A stretch of 11,078 nucleotides of DNA from Bacillota bacterium. Its GTDB lineage: Bacteria; Bacillota; Clostridia; Acetivibrionales; JAFADI01. Every line of letters begins with the position of its first letter. Position 1 is the stretch's first letter. The translations under genes were made by a program, and so were the position numbers. Positions 1-5,882 of the stretch are shown piece by piece. The stretch covers positions 1 to 11,078 of the forward strand of contig JAFADI010000129.1 of NCBI GenBank assembly GCA_023424965.1, read 5' to 3'. The notes beneath the pieces are model-generated. The model did no database searches and was not told the DNA's origin. It worked only from the letters and a program-made list of their open reading frames with translations.

Positions 1-155
1 TCAATTCCTTCAAGGTCTACATCCTGACCGCCCTCGGGAGTGAGGATACGGTCACTGTCGATGTATAAGCTGTATATATTTAAAGGAATATTCAATATCC
101 CTTCCGAAGTCAAAGCCGATAAAATTAACAGGCTTATAAAAATATTCCTAAGCAT
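1..155 (-). CDS. Partial exported protein, 5' end only
   Basis: This is the first 51 codons of a gene that runs off the left edge with no in-frame stop. The ATG at 155 is preceded on the minus strand by AGAAAGG at a spacing of about 6, a good ribosome binding site. The protein begins MLRNIFISLLILSAL, a positive residue followed by a hydrophobic core, which reads as a signal peptide or N-terminal anchor. The part after it (SLYIDSDRILTPEGG) looks like the start of an extracytoplasmic domain. I do not recognise the family. The gene is separated from the YerC-like gene upstream by about 130 bases that contain an imperfect palindrome, so it may have its own promoter. The reading is supported by the start signals and open frame only. 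Confidence 0.55.
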   Translation of the reverse strand, partial: MLRNIFISLLILSALTSEGILNIPLNIYSLYIDSDRILTPEGGQDVDLEGI

Positions 156-190
156 TTACGACCTTTCTTTCTAACAACAAATATGCCACT

Positions 191-226
191 GGTATAATTT
201 CAAATTACAATTAATTGAATTATACC
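191..226. repeat. Imperfect palindrome upstream of the partial exported gene
   Basis: The arms are GGTATAATT at 191-199 and AATTATACC at 218-226. Further pairing inside (CAA with TTG, TT with AA) needs single-base bulges. It lies 36-71 bases upstream of the start codon at 155 and each arm holds a TATAAT/ATTATA hexamer. No T-run follows on the minus strand, so it does not look like a terminator. It could be an operator or an mRNA hairpin. The DNA is very AT-rich, so chance is a real alternative. Confidence 0.35.
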
Positions 227-284
227 TGATCATAAGTATCATATCCCATTTCTGAAATAAAATCAAGTTTGAGGTCATAGGGAA

Positions 285-581
285 CTAGCCGTTTTTTCCT
301 TCCAGCCTCTCCAAAATCATCTTGTAGCCATCGGCACCATAGTTCAGCGACCGGTTCACCCTGCTGATGGTTGCGGTGCTTGCGCCAGTAAACTCACTTA
401 TTTCGGTGTAGGTTTTCCCCAGCTTCAGCATTTTTGCCACCTCAAGCCTTTGAGCAAGCGCCTTCAATTCGGAAATCGTACAGATGTCCTCAAAAAAATT
501 GTAGCATTCCTCTTCATTCCGAAGGAGAAGAATGGCCTCAAACAGCCTGTCCGTCAGTTCGTCCTTGATTTTAGAATTCAT
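285..581 (-). CDS. yerC: YerC/YecD family TrpR-related transcriptional regulator
   Basis: A 98-residue DNA-binding protein of the TrpR-like YerC/YecD family. It is all-helical by eye, with residues ELKALAQRLEVAKML (38-52) followed by a helix-turn-helix over about 56-79 (TYTEISEFTGASTATISRVN). This arrangement is typical of the family, and the length matches the usual ~100 residues. The family shares the Trp repressor fold, but most members are not known to bind tryptophan and their targets are poorly defined. The ATG at 581 is chosen because GAGGTGAT lies just before it; an ATG four bases upstream opens only a four-codon frame. It is 26 bases downstream of the SEC-C gene on the same strand, so the two are probably co-transcribed. 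No clear terminator was seen after it. The family call is firm and the target genes are unknown. Confidence 0.88.
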   Translation of the reverse strand: MNSKIKDELTDRLFEAILLLRNEEECYNFFEDICTISELKALAQRLEVAKMLKLGKTYTEISEFTGASTATISRVNRSLNYGADGYKMILERLEGKNG

Positions 582-607
582 TCATATCACCTCTACGGAG
601 CATGGCA

Positions 608-1108
608 TTACAGGCTTGCTCCACAGCATTTTTTGTACTTTTTGCCGCTGCCGCAGGGACAGGGGTCGTTTCTTCCCACCTTGTTGCTGACGGCCATTTT
701 TGACTTCCTGTATTCCTTCGTTATTTCATTTCTTCTTTCCGCGCTGAGAATGCCTTCCCACTGGGGCAGATTGTACAGCCAGTCGGCTTTTGCGTCCAGC
801 ATGTTGAAGTAAAGCTTTTCAAAATCGATGGCAAGTTTTATTTCGCTGTCTTCTTTAACATTCTCCAGATCGATAGACTCAACCAGGCTGGTATTTATTC
901 CGTCGAGGAAACCTGTCATGGTCACCGCGTCCATCCCGAATTTTTCTCCCAGTTCGCTCAGTTTGCCGCTCACTGTTTCTTCATGGTTCTCGAGAAGGTC
1001 GGCGTAATTGTTTTTTTCCTTTTCGAAATATTCCGCCCAGTGTTTGTTATATTCCTCATGGCTTCTTTCCTTGCCGGCCAGTTCTTTCCAAGCTTCAAGC
1101 AAACTCAT
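608..1108 (-). CDS. SEC-C motif metal-binding protein
   Basis: A 166-residue soluble protein ending in a SEC-C zinc-binding motif. GRNDPCPCGSGKKYKKCC spans about 145-162, with ligands C150, C152, C161 and C162 (the last usually Cys or His in the family). The same motif ends SecA, where it binds zinc and contacts SecB or ribosomes, but here the rest of the protein is not SecA. Residues 1-140 are acidic, apparently helical, with no membrane segment or signal peptide, and I do not recognise them as a named domain. The ATG at 1108 has AAAGGAGAG upstream at a slightly long spacing. It is the first gene of a pair with the YerC-like regulator. Its upstream DNA is the 105-bp repeat block, which may form its mRNA leader. 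The molecular role is unknown. Confidence 0.85.
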   Translation of the reverse strand: MSLLEAWKELAGKERSHEEYNKHWAEYFEKEKNNYADLLENHEETVSGKLSELGEKFGMDAVTMTGFLDGINTSLVESIDLENVKEDSEIKLAIDFEKLYFNMLDAKADWLYNLPQWEGILSAERRNEITKEYRKSKMAVSNKVGRNDPCPCGSGKKYKKCCGASL

Positions 1109-1147
1109 TGCAATGATCTCTCCTTTGTTTATGTACTGTAGAATTTA

Positions 1148-1231
1148 GCAACCCCGCTCATTATATACCCGGCAAAGAATAAAACTGTATTACACTAATG
1201 TTGCCGGGTATGAAATTCGCTATGGGGTTGC
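1148..1231. repeat. Stem-loop unit 1 of the tandem repeat
   Basis: The outer arms are GCAACCCC at 1148-1155 and GGGGTTGC at 1224-1231. The inner arms are at 1165-1175 and 1201-1211, an 11-bp perfect match, with a loop at 1176-1200. Between the inner and outer stems the two sides are 9 and 12 bases and pair poorly. No T-run follows on either strand, so it is not an intrinsic terminator. Confidence 0.8.
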
Positions 1232-1252
1232 AGCAAATTAATGTAGATTTTA

Positions 1253-1336
1253 GCAACCCCGCTCATTATATACCCGGCAAAGAATAAAACTGTATTACAT
1301 TAATGTTGCCGGGTATGAAATTCGCTGTGGGGTTGC
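1253..1336. repeat. Stem-loop unit 2 of the tandem repeat
   Basis: This is the same structure as unit 1 shifted by 105: outer arms 1253-1260 and 1329-1336, inner arms 1270-1280 and 1306-1316. The right outer arm can instead pair with the left arm of the next partial unit (1358-1365), and the right arm of unit 1 (1224-1231) can pair with 1253-1260. The block therefore has mutually exclusive folds. Confidence 0.8.
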
Positions 1337-1369
1337 AGTAAATTAATGTAGATTTTAGCAACCCCGCTC

Positions 1370-1378
1370 ATTATAACA
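1370..1378 (-). promoter_or_regulatory. Candidate extended -10 promoter for the SEC-C/yerC pair
   Basis: The minus strand reads TGTTATAAT, a TGn-extended -10 with a perfect TATAAT (hexamer at 1370-1375). The -35 region is poor (ATGCAA at a 17-base spacing), which extended -10 promoters tolerate. A start near 1363 would put about 255 bases of repeat-built leader before the SEC-C ATG. The TATAAT is kept in all three repeat copies, but the TG extension is present only here. Confidence 0.45.
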
Positions 1379-1437
1379 CAGGAAGATTATTTTTGCATTA
1401 AATTATGCTCATTTCAAGGGTAAATTAACCTTCGGTC

Positions 1438-1478
1438 AAAAAGCAAATAGGCCTTTGCCATAAAGACCTATTTGCTTT
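1438..1478 (-). terminator. Intrinsic terminator of the four-helix membrane protein gene
   Basis: Arms AAGCAAATAGG (1441-1451) and CCTATTTGCTT (1467-1477) form an 11-bp stem. Inner pairing CTTT/AAAG continues across one mismatch. On the minus strand the stem is followed by a short T-run, and the hairpin lies about 70 bases after the stop at 1550. On the plus strand it is followed by TATTTT, so it could also stop plus-strand transcription. Confidence 0.75.
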
Positions 1479-1549
1479 ATTTTGCATCCTATATCACTTT
1501 TTAGCCAACCGCCCGGTTTACCGTTTCAGGCAATGCAGGAATCGCTGCA

Positions 1550-2038
1550 TCACCCTTCGGTTACAGGCGTGTCGTTCCGCAGGATGAATATGAAAATCGA
1601 AATCATAAAGGAGAAAATTATGCTGAGCACCAGCCATAATACCGCCTGCTGAGGTCTGTAGGTGCTGTAAAGCTTATGCAGTACAAAGAAAAACACCACT
1701 GCATACGCAATAATCCCCAGTGTATAGATGATTTGTCCTAAAACAGGTATGATGGATATAATCCCCAGCGCAATGGGTGCCAGAGGAAGAACCAGCTCAA
1801 TGCTGGGGACTTCCCATCCTCCGATTGACACGCTTTTCACGATTTTGCCAAGCAAATACATATTGGCAACGGGTATCCATGCCAACCAGGGGTTCTCTAT
1901 TCCCCTATTGGAAGCTATTTTATATAATCCCACCGCCATAAGTACATAAAGTACGATACCAATAATAACGAGAACAAACAAAAATACTCCAAGTACTGCA
2001 AAAATGGCTGCAACATTCGAACTTCCCAGTTCACTCAC
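1550..2038 (-). CDS. Small four-helix membrane protein, unknown function
   Basis: A 162-residue integral membrane protein. Hydrophobic segments lie at about 9-37, 81-100, 104-121 and 132-152. Between the first two is a conserved-looking loop, GLYKIASNRGIENPWLAWIP (37-56), with NMYLLGKI just after it. This Trp/Pro-rich loop recurs in uncharacterised Clostridia membrane proteins, from memory of the DUF5684-like type, and I could not check that assignment. There is no signal peptide and no catalytic motif. The start is GTG at 2038, with GAGAGGG about 7 bases before it; an upstream ATG is out of frame and stops quickly. The gene stands alone, with a candidate promoter at 2093-2121 and a strong terminator after it. 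No function can be given. Confidence 0.8.
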   Translation of the reverse strand: MSELGSSNVAAIFAVLGVFLFVLVIIGIVLYVLMAVGLYKIASNRGIENPWLAWIPVANMYLLGKIVKSVSIGGWEVPSIELVLPLAPIALGIISIIPVLGQIIYTLGIIAYAVVFFFVLHKLYSTYRPQQAVLWLVLSIIFSFMISIFIFILRNDTPVTEG

Positions 2039-2092
2039 AAGACATCCCTCTCCTTCAAAATAATTTGAGTTTAATAAGCATACTTATCTTAT

Positions 2093-2121
2093 ATTCTACA
2101 TATTCTAGAAAATTCCTCCAA
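2093..2121 (-). promoter_or_regulatory. Candidate promoter of the four-helix membrane protein gene
   Basis: On the minus strand TTGGAG (2116-2121), a 17-base spacer and TAGAAT (2093-2098) are well placed about 55 bases before the GTG start at 2038. The -10 matches five of six consensus bases and the -35 only its TTG. The surrounding DNA is AT-rich, so this is a weak call. Confidence 0.35.
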
Positions 2122-2178
2122 ATAGAAATAATTTTTAAAGATATTTCACGCAAATCAAATGACAGGATCAGACAAAAT

Positions 2179-2200
2179 AACCGTACATGCCTGTACGGTT
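2179..2200 (-). terminator. Probable terminator of the kinase-DUF881-signal peptidase operon
   Basis: Perfect 9-bp arms AACCGTACA (2179-2187) and TGTACGGTT (2192-2200) enclose a four-base loop. On the minus strand the stem runs into TATTTTG, a short T-rich tail. It lies about 120 bases past the signal peptidase stop. The stretch between (2201-2321) is AT-rich and holds no supportable gene. Confidence 0.55.
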
Positions 2201-2321
2201 TCAATAAGGGGAGTAGTATGTGTTTATTTATTAAGTCTATGATACAAAATTCAACAAAAATATACAACATTTTTAGATGTTTTATTTAACACACGTGGCC
2301 GTTATTCTATGTTAAACACCT

Positions 2322-2942
2322 TCATTCCAATTTTCCCGCTTCATTTACGGGCCATATCCTGAAAATGGCTTTACCCTCCACTTTTGATATGTTAATGGCT
2401 CCAAAGTACCTGCTGTCGTTGCTGACCTCCCGGTTGTCCCCCAATACGAAAATCTTGCCCTCCGGTACCTTAAGGGGCAGTTTGACTGTCTTTGGCAGGG
2501 TGATGCCTTTGACATAGGACTCTTCCAGCCTGGTATCATTTACGTAAACCGCTCCGTCCTTTATATCCACCGTGTCTCCCGGAAGTCCGATCACTCTTTT
2601 TATCAGATGATCCTGGTTTTGAACTCCCTTTAGCGTTTCAAAAAGGCCTTTCCACTCGGATACATATTTCTCCAGCATGCCGTTCCCTTTTCCGTTCAGG
2701 TTGAAAACGATCACGTCTCCTCTGGCGGGACTGGAGTAGCCGGCCTTGTATTCAATCAGCTTCTGTCCCTCCACAAGCGTATCCTGCATTGAGGACTGCC
2801 TTACTTCCGTGACGGCAAAAGCATAGCTCCTTATAAACATCGCGATTGCCAGTGCCCCTATGATGGTGACCGCCCACTGCAGAACTTCCCTGGCAATGCT
2901 TTCCTTTTTCACGCTCATTTGTTTTTTATCAATGTACGCCAT
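2322..2942 (-). CDS. lepB: Signal peptidase I
   Basis: A type I signal peptidase, the membrane-anchored serine/lysine protease that removes signal peptides on the outer face of the membrane. Positions are counted from the upstream ATG at 2954. One N-terminal membrane segment covers about 28-48. The catalytic serine box is QSSMQDTL, with S55 as nucleophile; D takes the place of the usual proline. The lysine box is HLIKRVIGLPGD, with K119 as general base. The GDNREVSNDSR box is at 172-182. The total of ~206-210 residues fits the short Gram-positive type. I favour the ATG at 2942 because TGGAG lies 6 bases before it, while the ATG at 2954 has no good ribosome binding site. It is the last gene of the minus-strand run, about 70-80 bases after the DUF881 gene. 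Confidence 0.95.
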   Translation of the reverse strand: MAYIDKKQMSVKKESIAREVLQWAVTIIGALAIAMFIRSYAFAVTEVRQSSMQDTLVEGQKLIEYKAGYSSPARGDVIVFNLNGKGNGMLEKYVSEWKGLFETLKGVQNQDHLIKRVIGLPGDTVDIKDGAVYVNDTRLEESYVKGITLPKTVKLPLKVPEGKIFVLGDNREVSNDSRYFGAINISKVEGKAIFRIWPVNEAGKLE

Positions 2943-3023
2943 TTTTATCTCCATTCCCGCAGCGGATAAAATTCCCTCATCCCTCCTGCGATTTATTTTT
3001 AACTGTTTCTCAAGGACCCGGCC

Positions 3024-3704
3024 TTAGCCGTGTCCAATATTGAGCTTGGGAAGAAACAGGTTTTCCGAAACCTGGGTTTCAACCTTCAGCCCGCTGGTAT
3101 TTACCAGGTATTCAACCTTCCCGCCAATCATATGAAGGGAGTATTCAAGCTTATGGGGATCGCCGATGGCCTTTACCGTATAAGGCGCTTTAAGCTTTTT
3201 ACCGTTGATTCTGATTGCCACTCCGTCGTTTACGATTTCGCTTGTGGCGGAGATTCTCTCATCGTTGACGGCAATGGCTTCCGAATCGGAAGCTTTCAGC
3301 TCGTTTACAAGCATGCTTATATCCGTATCATTGACAAAATTATCTTCATTATTGTCAACTCTGATAATAATGCCCTTACCCTTCACATCTGTCAGGCAGG
3401 CAACGGTACTCAGCCTTTCGATCTCCTTTTGCAAGTTCTCTTCCACAATTTTTGAATCGTTTGACGAGTTCTCATATTTATTCAGCGTCACTTCCAGTTC
3501 TTCAATACGTTTGACAAGCCTGCTCTTGTCGGTTTGAACCCTTAAAAGCTCGTCAACCAGTTCCCTCTCCGTTTTCTTGTCCAGGTCCCCCACAAGTTTG
3601 TAGGTTTCAAGGCTCCTGTACTGAAATATGATGAGTATTCCCAGCAATGCACTCACCAAAAAAATAGCTATGCCTCTGGCAGCACTTTTTTTTATGGATT
3701 CCAA
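3024..3704 (-). CDS. DUF881 family membrane-anchored coiled-coil protein
   Basis: A 226-residue protein with one N-terminal membrane segment (about 10-27), a charged coiled-coil region (about 40-100), then the DUF881 domain. The domain is marked by MLVNELKASDSEAIAVNDER (131-150), the family hallmark. Bacillus subtilis relatives (YlxW/YlxX) lie near the division gene cluster, and the domain is otherwise uncharacterised. Most of the protein would lie outside the membrane. The start is TTG at 3704: GGGTGA is 6 bases upstream and the protein then begins with a short basic stretch before the membrane segment. It sits 22 bases after the kinase-like gene and before signal peptidase I, so co-transcription is likely. 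An envelope or division-related role is an inference from relatives, not visible in the sequence. Confidence 0.9.
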   Translation of the reverse strand: MESIKKSAARGIAIFLVSALLGILIIFQYRSLETYKLVGDLDKKTERELVDELLRVQTDKSRLVKRIEELEVTLNKYENSSNDSKIVEENLQKEIERLSTVACLTDVKGKGIIIRVDNNEDNFVNDTDISMLVNELKASDSEAIAVNDERISATSEIVNDGVAIRINGKKLKAPYTVKAIGDPHKLEYSLHMIGGKVEYLVNTSGLKVETQVSENLFLPKLNIGHG

Positions 3705-3726
3705 AAGATTTCACCCGATTCTTATC

Positions 3727-4281
3727 TTATGTTTTGGGGATGGCCCCCTTTAATGTTACACAAGGAATACCCGATTGTAAAACCGCAGAAATTTCCTCCA
3801 TGATGGTTTTTACAACCTTTTCTACACTTTTTCCGGAGCAGTTGACGATAATGTCGGAATATTTCTCGTACAGGGGAACCCTTTCATCATAGATATCCCT
3901 GAGACTTTTTCCCTCTCCCATGGCAATTCCCCTGGTGGTAATGTTTTTTATCCTTTTCTGTATCTCCTCAAAATCAAGCTTCAAATACACAACGAGCCCA
4001 TTGTCTTTCAGCTTTCCCATTGCCCTGCTGCTGTAAACAACACTTCCTCCCGTGGCTACCACACACTTTTTCAGAGATCTTTTCAAAACAACCCTTTCTT
4101 CGATTTTCAGGAAGTTCTCCAGGCCTTTGGCATTGATGATCTCCTGAAGCAGCCCCTTCTCCTCCGCCTGAATGAGCAGGTCGGTATCTATAAAAGGCAG
4201 GCCCACCGCTTTTGCCAGCAGTACCCCCACCGTACTTTTCCCCGCACCGGGCATCCCGATTAAAATTATACTCTTTTCCAT
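3727..4281 (-). CDS. aroK: Shikimate kinase-like P-loop kinase
   Basis: A 184-residue kinase of the shikimate kinase fold. The Walker A loop is GMPGAGKST (9-17), FIDTD (30-34) supplies the substrate and metal-site aspartates D32 and D34, the lid arginine is R117 (TTRG), and ERVPLY (133-138) carries the C-terminal arginine. Two usual shikimate-site features are altered: the arginine of the FRxxE motif is Leu58 (FLKIE, 57-61), and the GGG motif reads GGS (78-80). Family members normally phosphorylate shikimate in the chorismate pathway, so the substrate here may differ. The C-terminal ~20 residues past the fold are an unrecognised tail. The ATG at 4281 has GGGAG 7-8 bases upstream. No other aromatic pathway gene is nearby; the neighbours are DUF881 and signal peptidase I. 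The fold is firm and the substrate uncertain. Confidence 0.82.
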   Translation of the reverse strand: MEKSIILIGMPGAGKSTVGVLLAKAVGLPFIDTDLLIQAEEKGLLQEIINAKGLENFLKIEERVVLKRSLKKCVVATGGSVVYSSRAMGKLKDNGLVVYLKLDFEEIQKRIKNITTRGIAMGEGKSLRDIYDERVPLYEKYSDIIVNCSGKSVEKVVKTIMEEISAVLQSGIPCVTLKGAIPKT

Positions 4282-4396
4282 GCAATGCTCCCGTAAAAAT
4301 ATATCCAGCCTACCTTATAGTCTACCACAAATATTCCCTTATCCCCATACGGCAGAAAATAATTTTTACGGCAGGTTCACTTTGCCATTCAACCTT

Positions 4397-4425
4397 TTAA
4401 CCTTTTTATATAGCGGTCATATAAT
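4397..4425 (+). promoter_or_regulatory. Candidate promoter of the FG-GAP/TPR-like gene
   Basis: A perfect TATAAT lies at 4420-4425, with TTAACC (four of six) 17 bases upstream. Transcription would begin near 4432, about 25 bases before the ATG at 4457. The region 4282-4456 is the shared upstream region of divergent genes; no clear promoter for the minus-strand operon could be picked. Confidence 0.45.
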
Positions 4426-4456
4426 ATCAGTAGAAACAATGTAAAGGAGACTGTCC

Positions 4457-5416
4457 ATGATACCATTACCAATACCCGGAATCGCCCTTGCAGGAAGCAT
4501 GCTGTTATCCAGATACAATCAAGACTCCACCCCAGGCAAAAAAAACAAACGCCAATTCAAGCTCCCTTCCCAGAGGGAAGCTACCCCTCAAAAAAGCTAT
4601 AAAGCGGTAAACCCCTTTGAAAACATTTTCAGGGGGTTGTCCTCAACGCTTTCACAATTGATAAAAGGAAGCCCCAGGGAAGACTACGCCGCCGTAGTTC
4701 AAGGCTTTATTCCCGCCGGTGCAAGGCTTTTGAAGCCCCAATACCCCCTCGGTGCCGGAGAAATCCAGCTTGCAGACGTGGATGGCGATTCCCGGAATGA
4801 ATTAATCGCCTCCTTCAGGCACCATGATGAATTGAGAACCGTCATTCTCAAAAAGCAATCCGGGGTATGGGGCAAATCGTATGAAATAAACAATGCCAAC
4901 TATGAAGCGGTCCATTACAGAGGCCTTGCCGACATCACCGGGGAAGGCAAAAATCAACTGCTGCTGGGTCTGTTCAGGGAGGGAAGTTCTCCGTATCTTT
5001 ACGGCTATTCAATCGCAGACGGCAACACACAGCAAATTTTTTCCCATAACTACAACAAATTTGACCTGCTTAATCTGCCCGGAGGCAGAGGCAATACCGT
5101 CAGGCCCCAGTTGGGCATCTGGAACAGGAACAACACCGGCGCCTATGACATCGAAGTTTTCAATTGGGACGGTTCCGGCCTGAGACCGGTTTCAGACACT
5201 TTTGACTACTATTACAGAAGCGTTGTACCCCACTGGGTCCAGAGAGCCCGGCAGGAACCTTCCTCTCCGGCAGTCTGGTACAACCTGGCGGATGCACTGG
5301 TCAAAGCGGGCGTATACCGTGATGCCTCGGTGGCAATTGAAGTGGGGCTGAACCAGGACAGGAATTCGGAATACAGGGAAAAATTTATCGAACTGAAAAA
5401 GAGCGTCATAAAATAA
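4457..5416 (+). CDS. FG-GAP-like repeat protein with C-terminal TPR-like segment
   Basis: A 319-residue protein of unknown role. It begins with a short hydrophobic stretch (about 2-17) lacking the usual leading lysines, then a low-complexity polar linker to about 75. Two segments look like FG-GAP/VCBS blades: IQLADVDGDSRNELIASF (103-120) and RGLADITGEGKNQLLLG (155-171). A third, weaker one is near 217-239. Such repeats form beta-propellers and the DxDGD-type loop often binds calcium. At the C-terminus SPAVWYNLADALVKAGVYRD (270-289) reads as a TPR helix pair. The ATG at 4457 has AAGGAG 7 bases upstream. It is a single-gene unit with its own candidate promoter and terminator. Whether it is exported is unclear. 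No partner is suggested by the neighbours. Confidence 0.72.
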   Translation: MIPLPIPGIALAGSMLLSRYNQDSTPGKKNKRQFKLPSQREATPQKSYKAVNPFENIFRGLSSTLSQLIKGSPREDYAAVVQGFIPAGARLLKPQYPLGAGEIQLADVDGDSRNELIASFRHHDELRTVILKKQSGVWGKSYEINNANYEAVHYRGLADITGEGKNQLLLGLFREGSSPYLYGYSIADGNTQQIFSHNYNKFDLLNLPGGRGNTVRPQLGIWNRNNTGAYDIEVFNWDGSGLRPVSDTFDYYYRSVVPHWVQRARQEPSSPAVWYNLADALVKAGVYRDASVAIEVGLNQDRNSEYREKFIELKKSVIK

Positions 5417-5503
5417 ACTGTCCGAGTTTACACATTGTTCATAATTTATCCATAGATACATGCTACCATAAATTACGGACAAGAGACACACCCCTTTTTT
5501 ATT

Positions 5504-5535
5504 GGCTGGTTGCGAGCATGACCAGCCTATTTTAT
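5504..5535 (+). terminator. Intrinsic terminator after the FG-GAP/TPR-like gene
   Basis: Arms GGCTGGT (5504-5510) and ACCAGCC (5521-5527) with a 10-base loop are followed by TATTTTATTT. It lies 88 bases past the stop at 5416 and overlaps the 3' end of the convergent cysteine-cluster gene. On the minus strand the stem is followed by A-rich sequence, so it acts, if at all, on plus-strand transcripts. Confidence 0.6.
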
Positions 5536-5804
5536 TTCTTTCCCGCAGGTTTGGTGGCTTCTTCCAGTTGTGCCAGAATGGCATTGGCTTCTTCCCTGTC
5601 AAAGCCGCACATGTCTGCCGAAGGCTTCAGATTTTTGCAGACCTCCGGCCGCTCCGCTTTCCCAAAAAGCCGGCACCGGTTATCCCCGGTCAACTGGACA
5701 CACCTCACTCCCGCAGGCTTTCCTTCAGGCATACCCGGTATTGTGGATGAAATTGAAGGAGCAATACAGCATGCCCCGCAGCCGGCCCTGCACTCCATAC
5801 GCAT
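5532..5804 (-). CDS. YkgJ-family cysteine cluster protein
   Basis: A 90-residue protein with eight cysteines, C5, C9, C12, C13, C35, C44, C56 and C66. The opening CRAGCGACC is the CxxxCxxCC signature of the YkgJ family (putative zinc- or iron-chelating cysteine clusters), and the spacing of the later cysteines fits. It is short but within the family's size, comparable to E. coli YkgJ. It has no signal peptide or membrane segment, so it is cytoplasmic. Family members have been linked to metal binding, but no reaction is established. The ATG at 5804 is preceded by AAAGGA 5-6 bases upstream. The gene is divergent from the small exported-protein gene at 5883, with about 78 bases between them. It has no same-strand neighbour close by. 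Confidence 0.88.
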   Translation of the reverse strand: MRMECRAGCGACCIAPSISSTIPGMPEGKPAGVRCVQLTGDNRCRLFGKAERPEVCKNLKPSADMCGFDREEANAILAQLEEATKPAGKK

Positions 5805-5846
5805 TTAAATCCTTTCAAAATTAAAATTTATTTCCAAAATAGCCCG

Positions 5847-5874
5847 CCCCGTTTTGTGGAATATTAAAACCGGG
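5847..5874 (+). promoter_or_regulatory. Hairpin overlapping the ribosome binding site of the next gene
   Basis: CCCCGTTTT (5847-5855) and AAAACCGGG (5866-5874) pair at eight of nine positions around a 10-base loop. The right arm includes the GGG of GGGTGA (5872-5877), the only good ribosome binding site for the GTG at 5883. If it forms in mRNA it would hide that site. Whether it does is untested. Confidence 0.35.
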
Positions 5875-5882
5875 TGATTCAG

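Larger units (their letters stand above)
1138..1375. repeat. 105-bp tandem repeat, two full copies plus a partial third
   Basis: Units start at 1148, 1253 and 1358 (marked by GCAACCCC), giving an exact period of 105. Copies one and two differ at three positions only: 1195/1300, 1222/1327 and 1234/1339. The third copy stops matching after 1375. A short stretch before 1148 (TGTAGA.TTTA) also belongs to the repeat. Each full unit is itself an imperfect inverted repeat: GCAACCCC pairs with GGGGTTGC, and the inner ATACCCGGCAA pairs with TTGCCGGGTAT around a 25-base loop. There is no open reading frame of note. The block lies between the SEC-C gene and a minus-strand terminator. Confidence 0.92.

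Noticed and set aside
450..812. Plus-strand open frame across the SEC-C and YerC-like genes
   Set aside because: It spans the antisense of two verified genes and their junction, with no ribosome binding site.
1138..1375. Repeat block as a CRISPR array
   Set aside because: The unit is 105 bp with the whole period conserved, so there are no variable spacers, and there are no cas genes nearby.
2055..2289. Overlapping open frames on both strands between the four-helix membrane protein and signal peptidase
   Set aside because: Both have AT-rich low-complexity translations, no convincing ribosome binding site, and one crosses the probable terminator hairpin at 2179-2200.
3030..3537. Plus-strand open frames opposite the DUF881 gene
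   Set aside because: The minus-strand frame carries the clear DUF881 signature and the plus-strand frames lack start signals.
3616..3626. GTACTGAAA as a third site for the TetR-family regulator
   Set aside because: It is only a half-site without the matching second arm and lies within the DUF881 coding region.
5418..5478. TGTCCG...CGGACA with inner AATTTAT/ATAAATT as a structured RNA after the FG-GAP-like gene
   Set aside because: The arms are short, far apart and interrupted by a large one-sided insertion; chance pairing in AT-rich DNA explains it.
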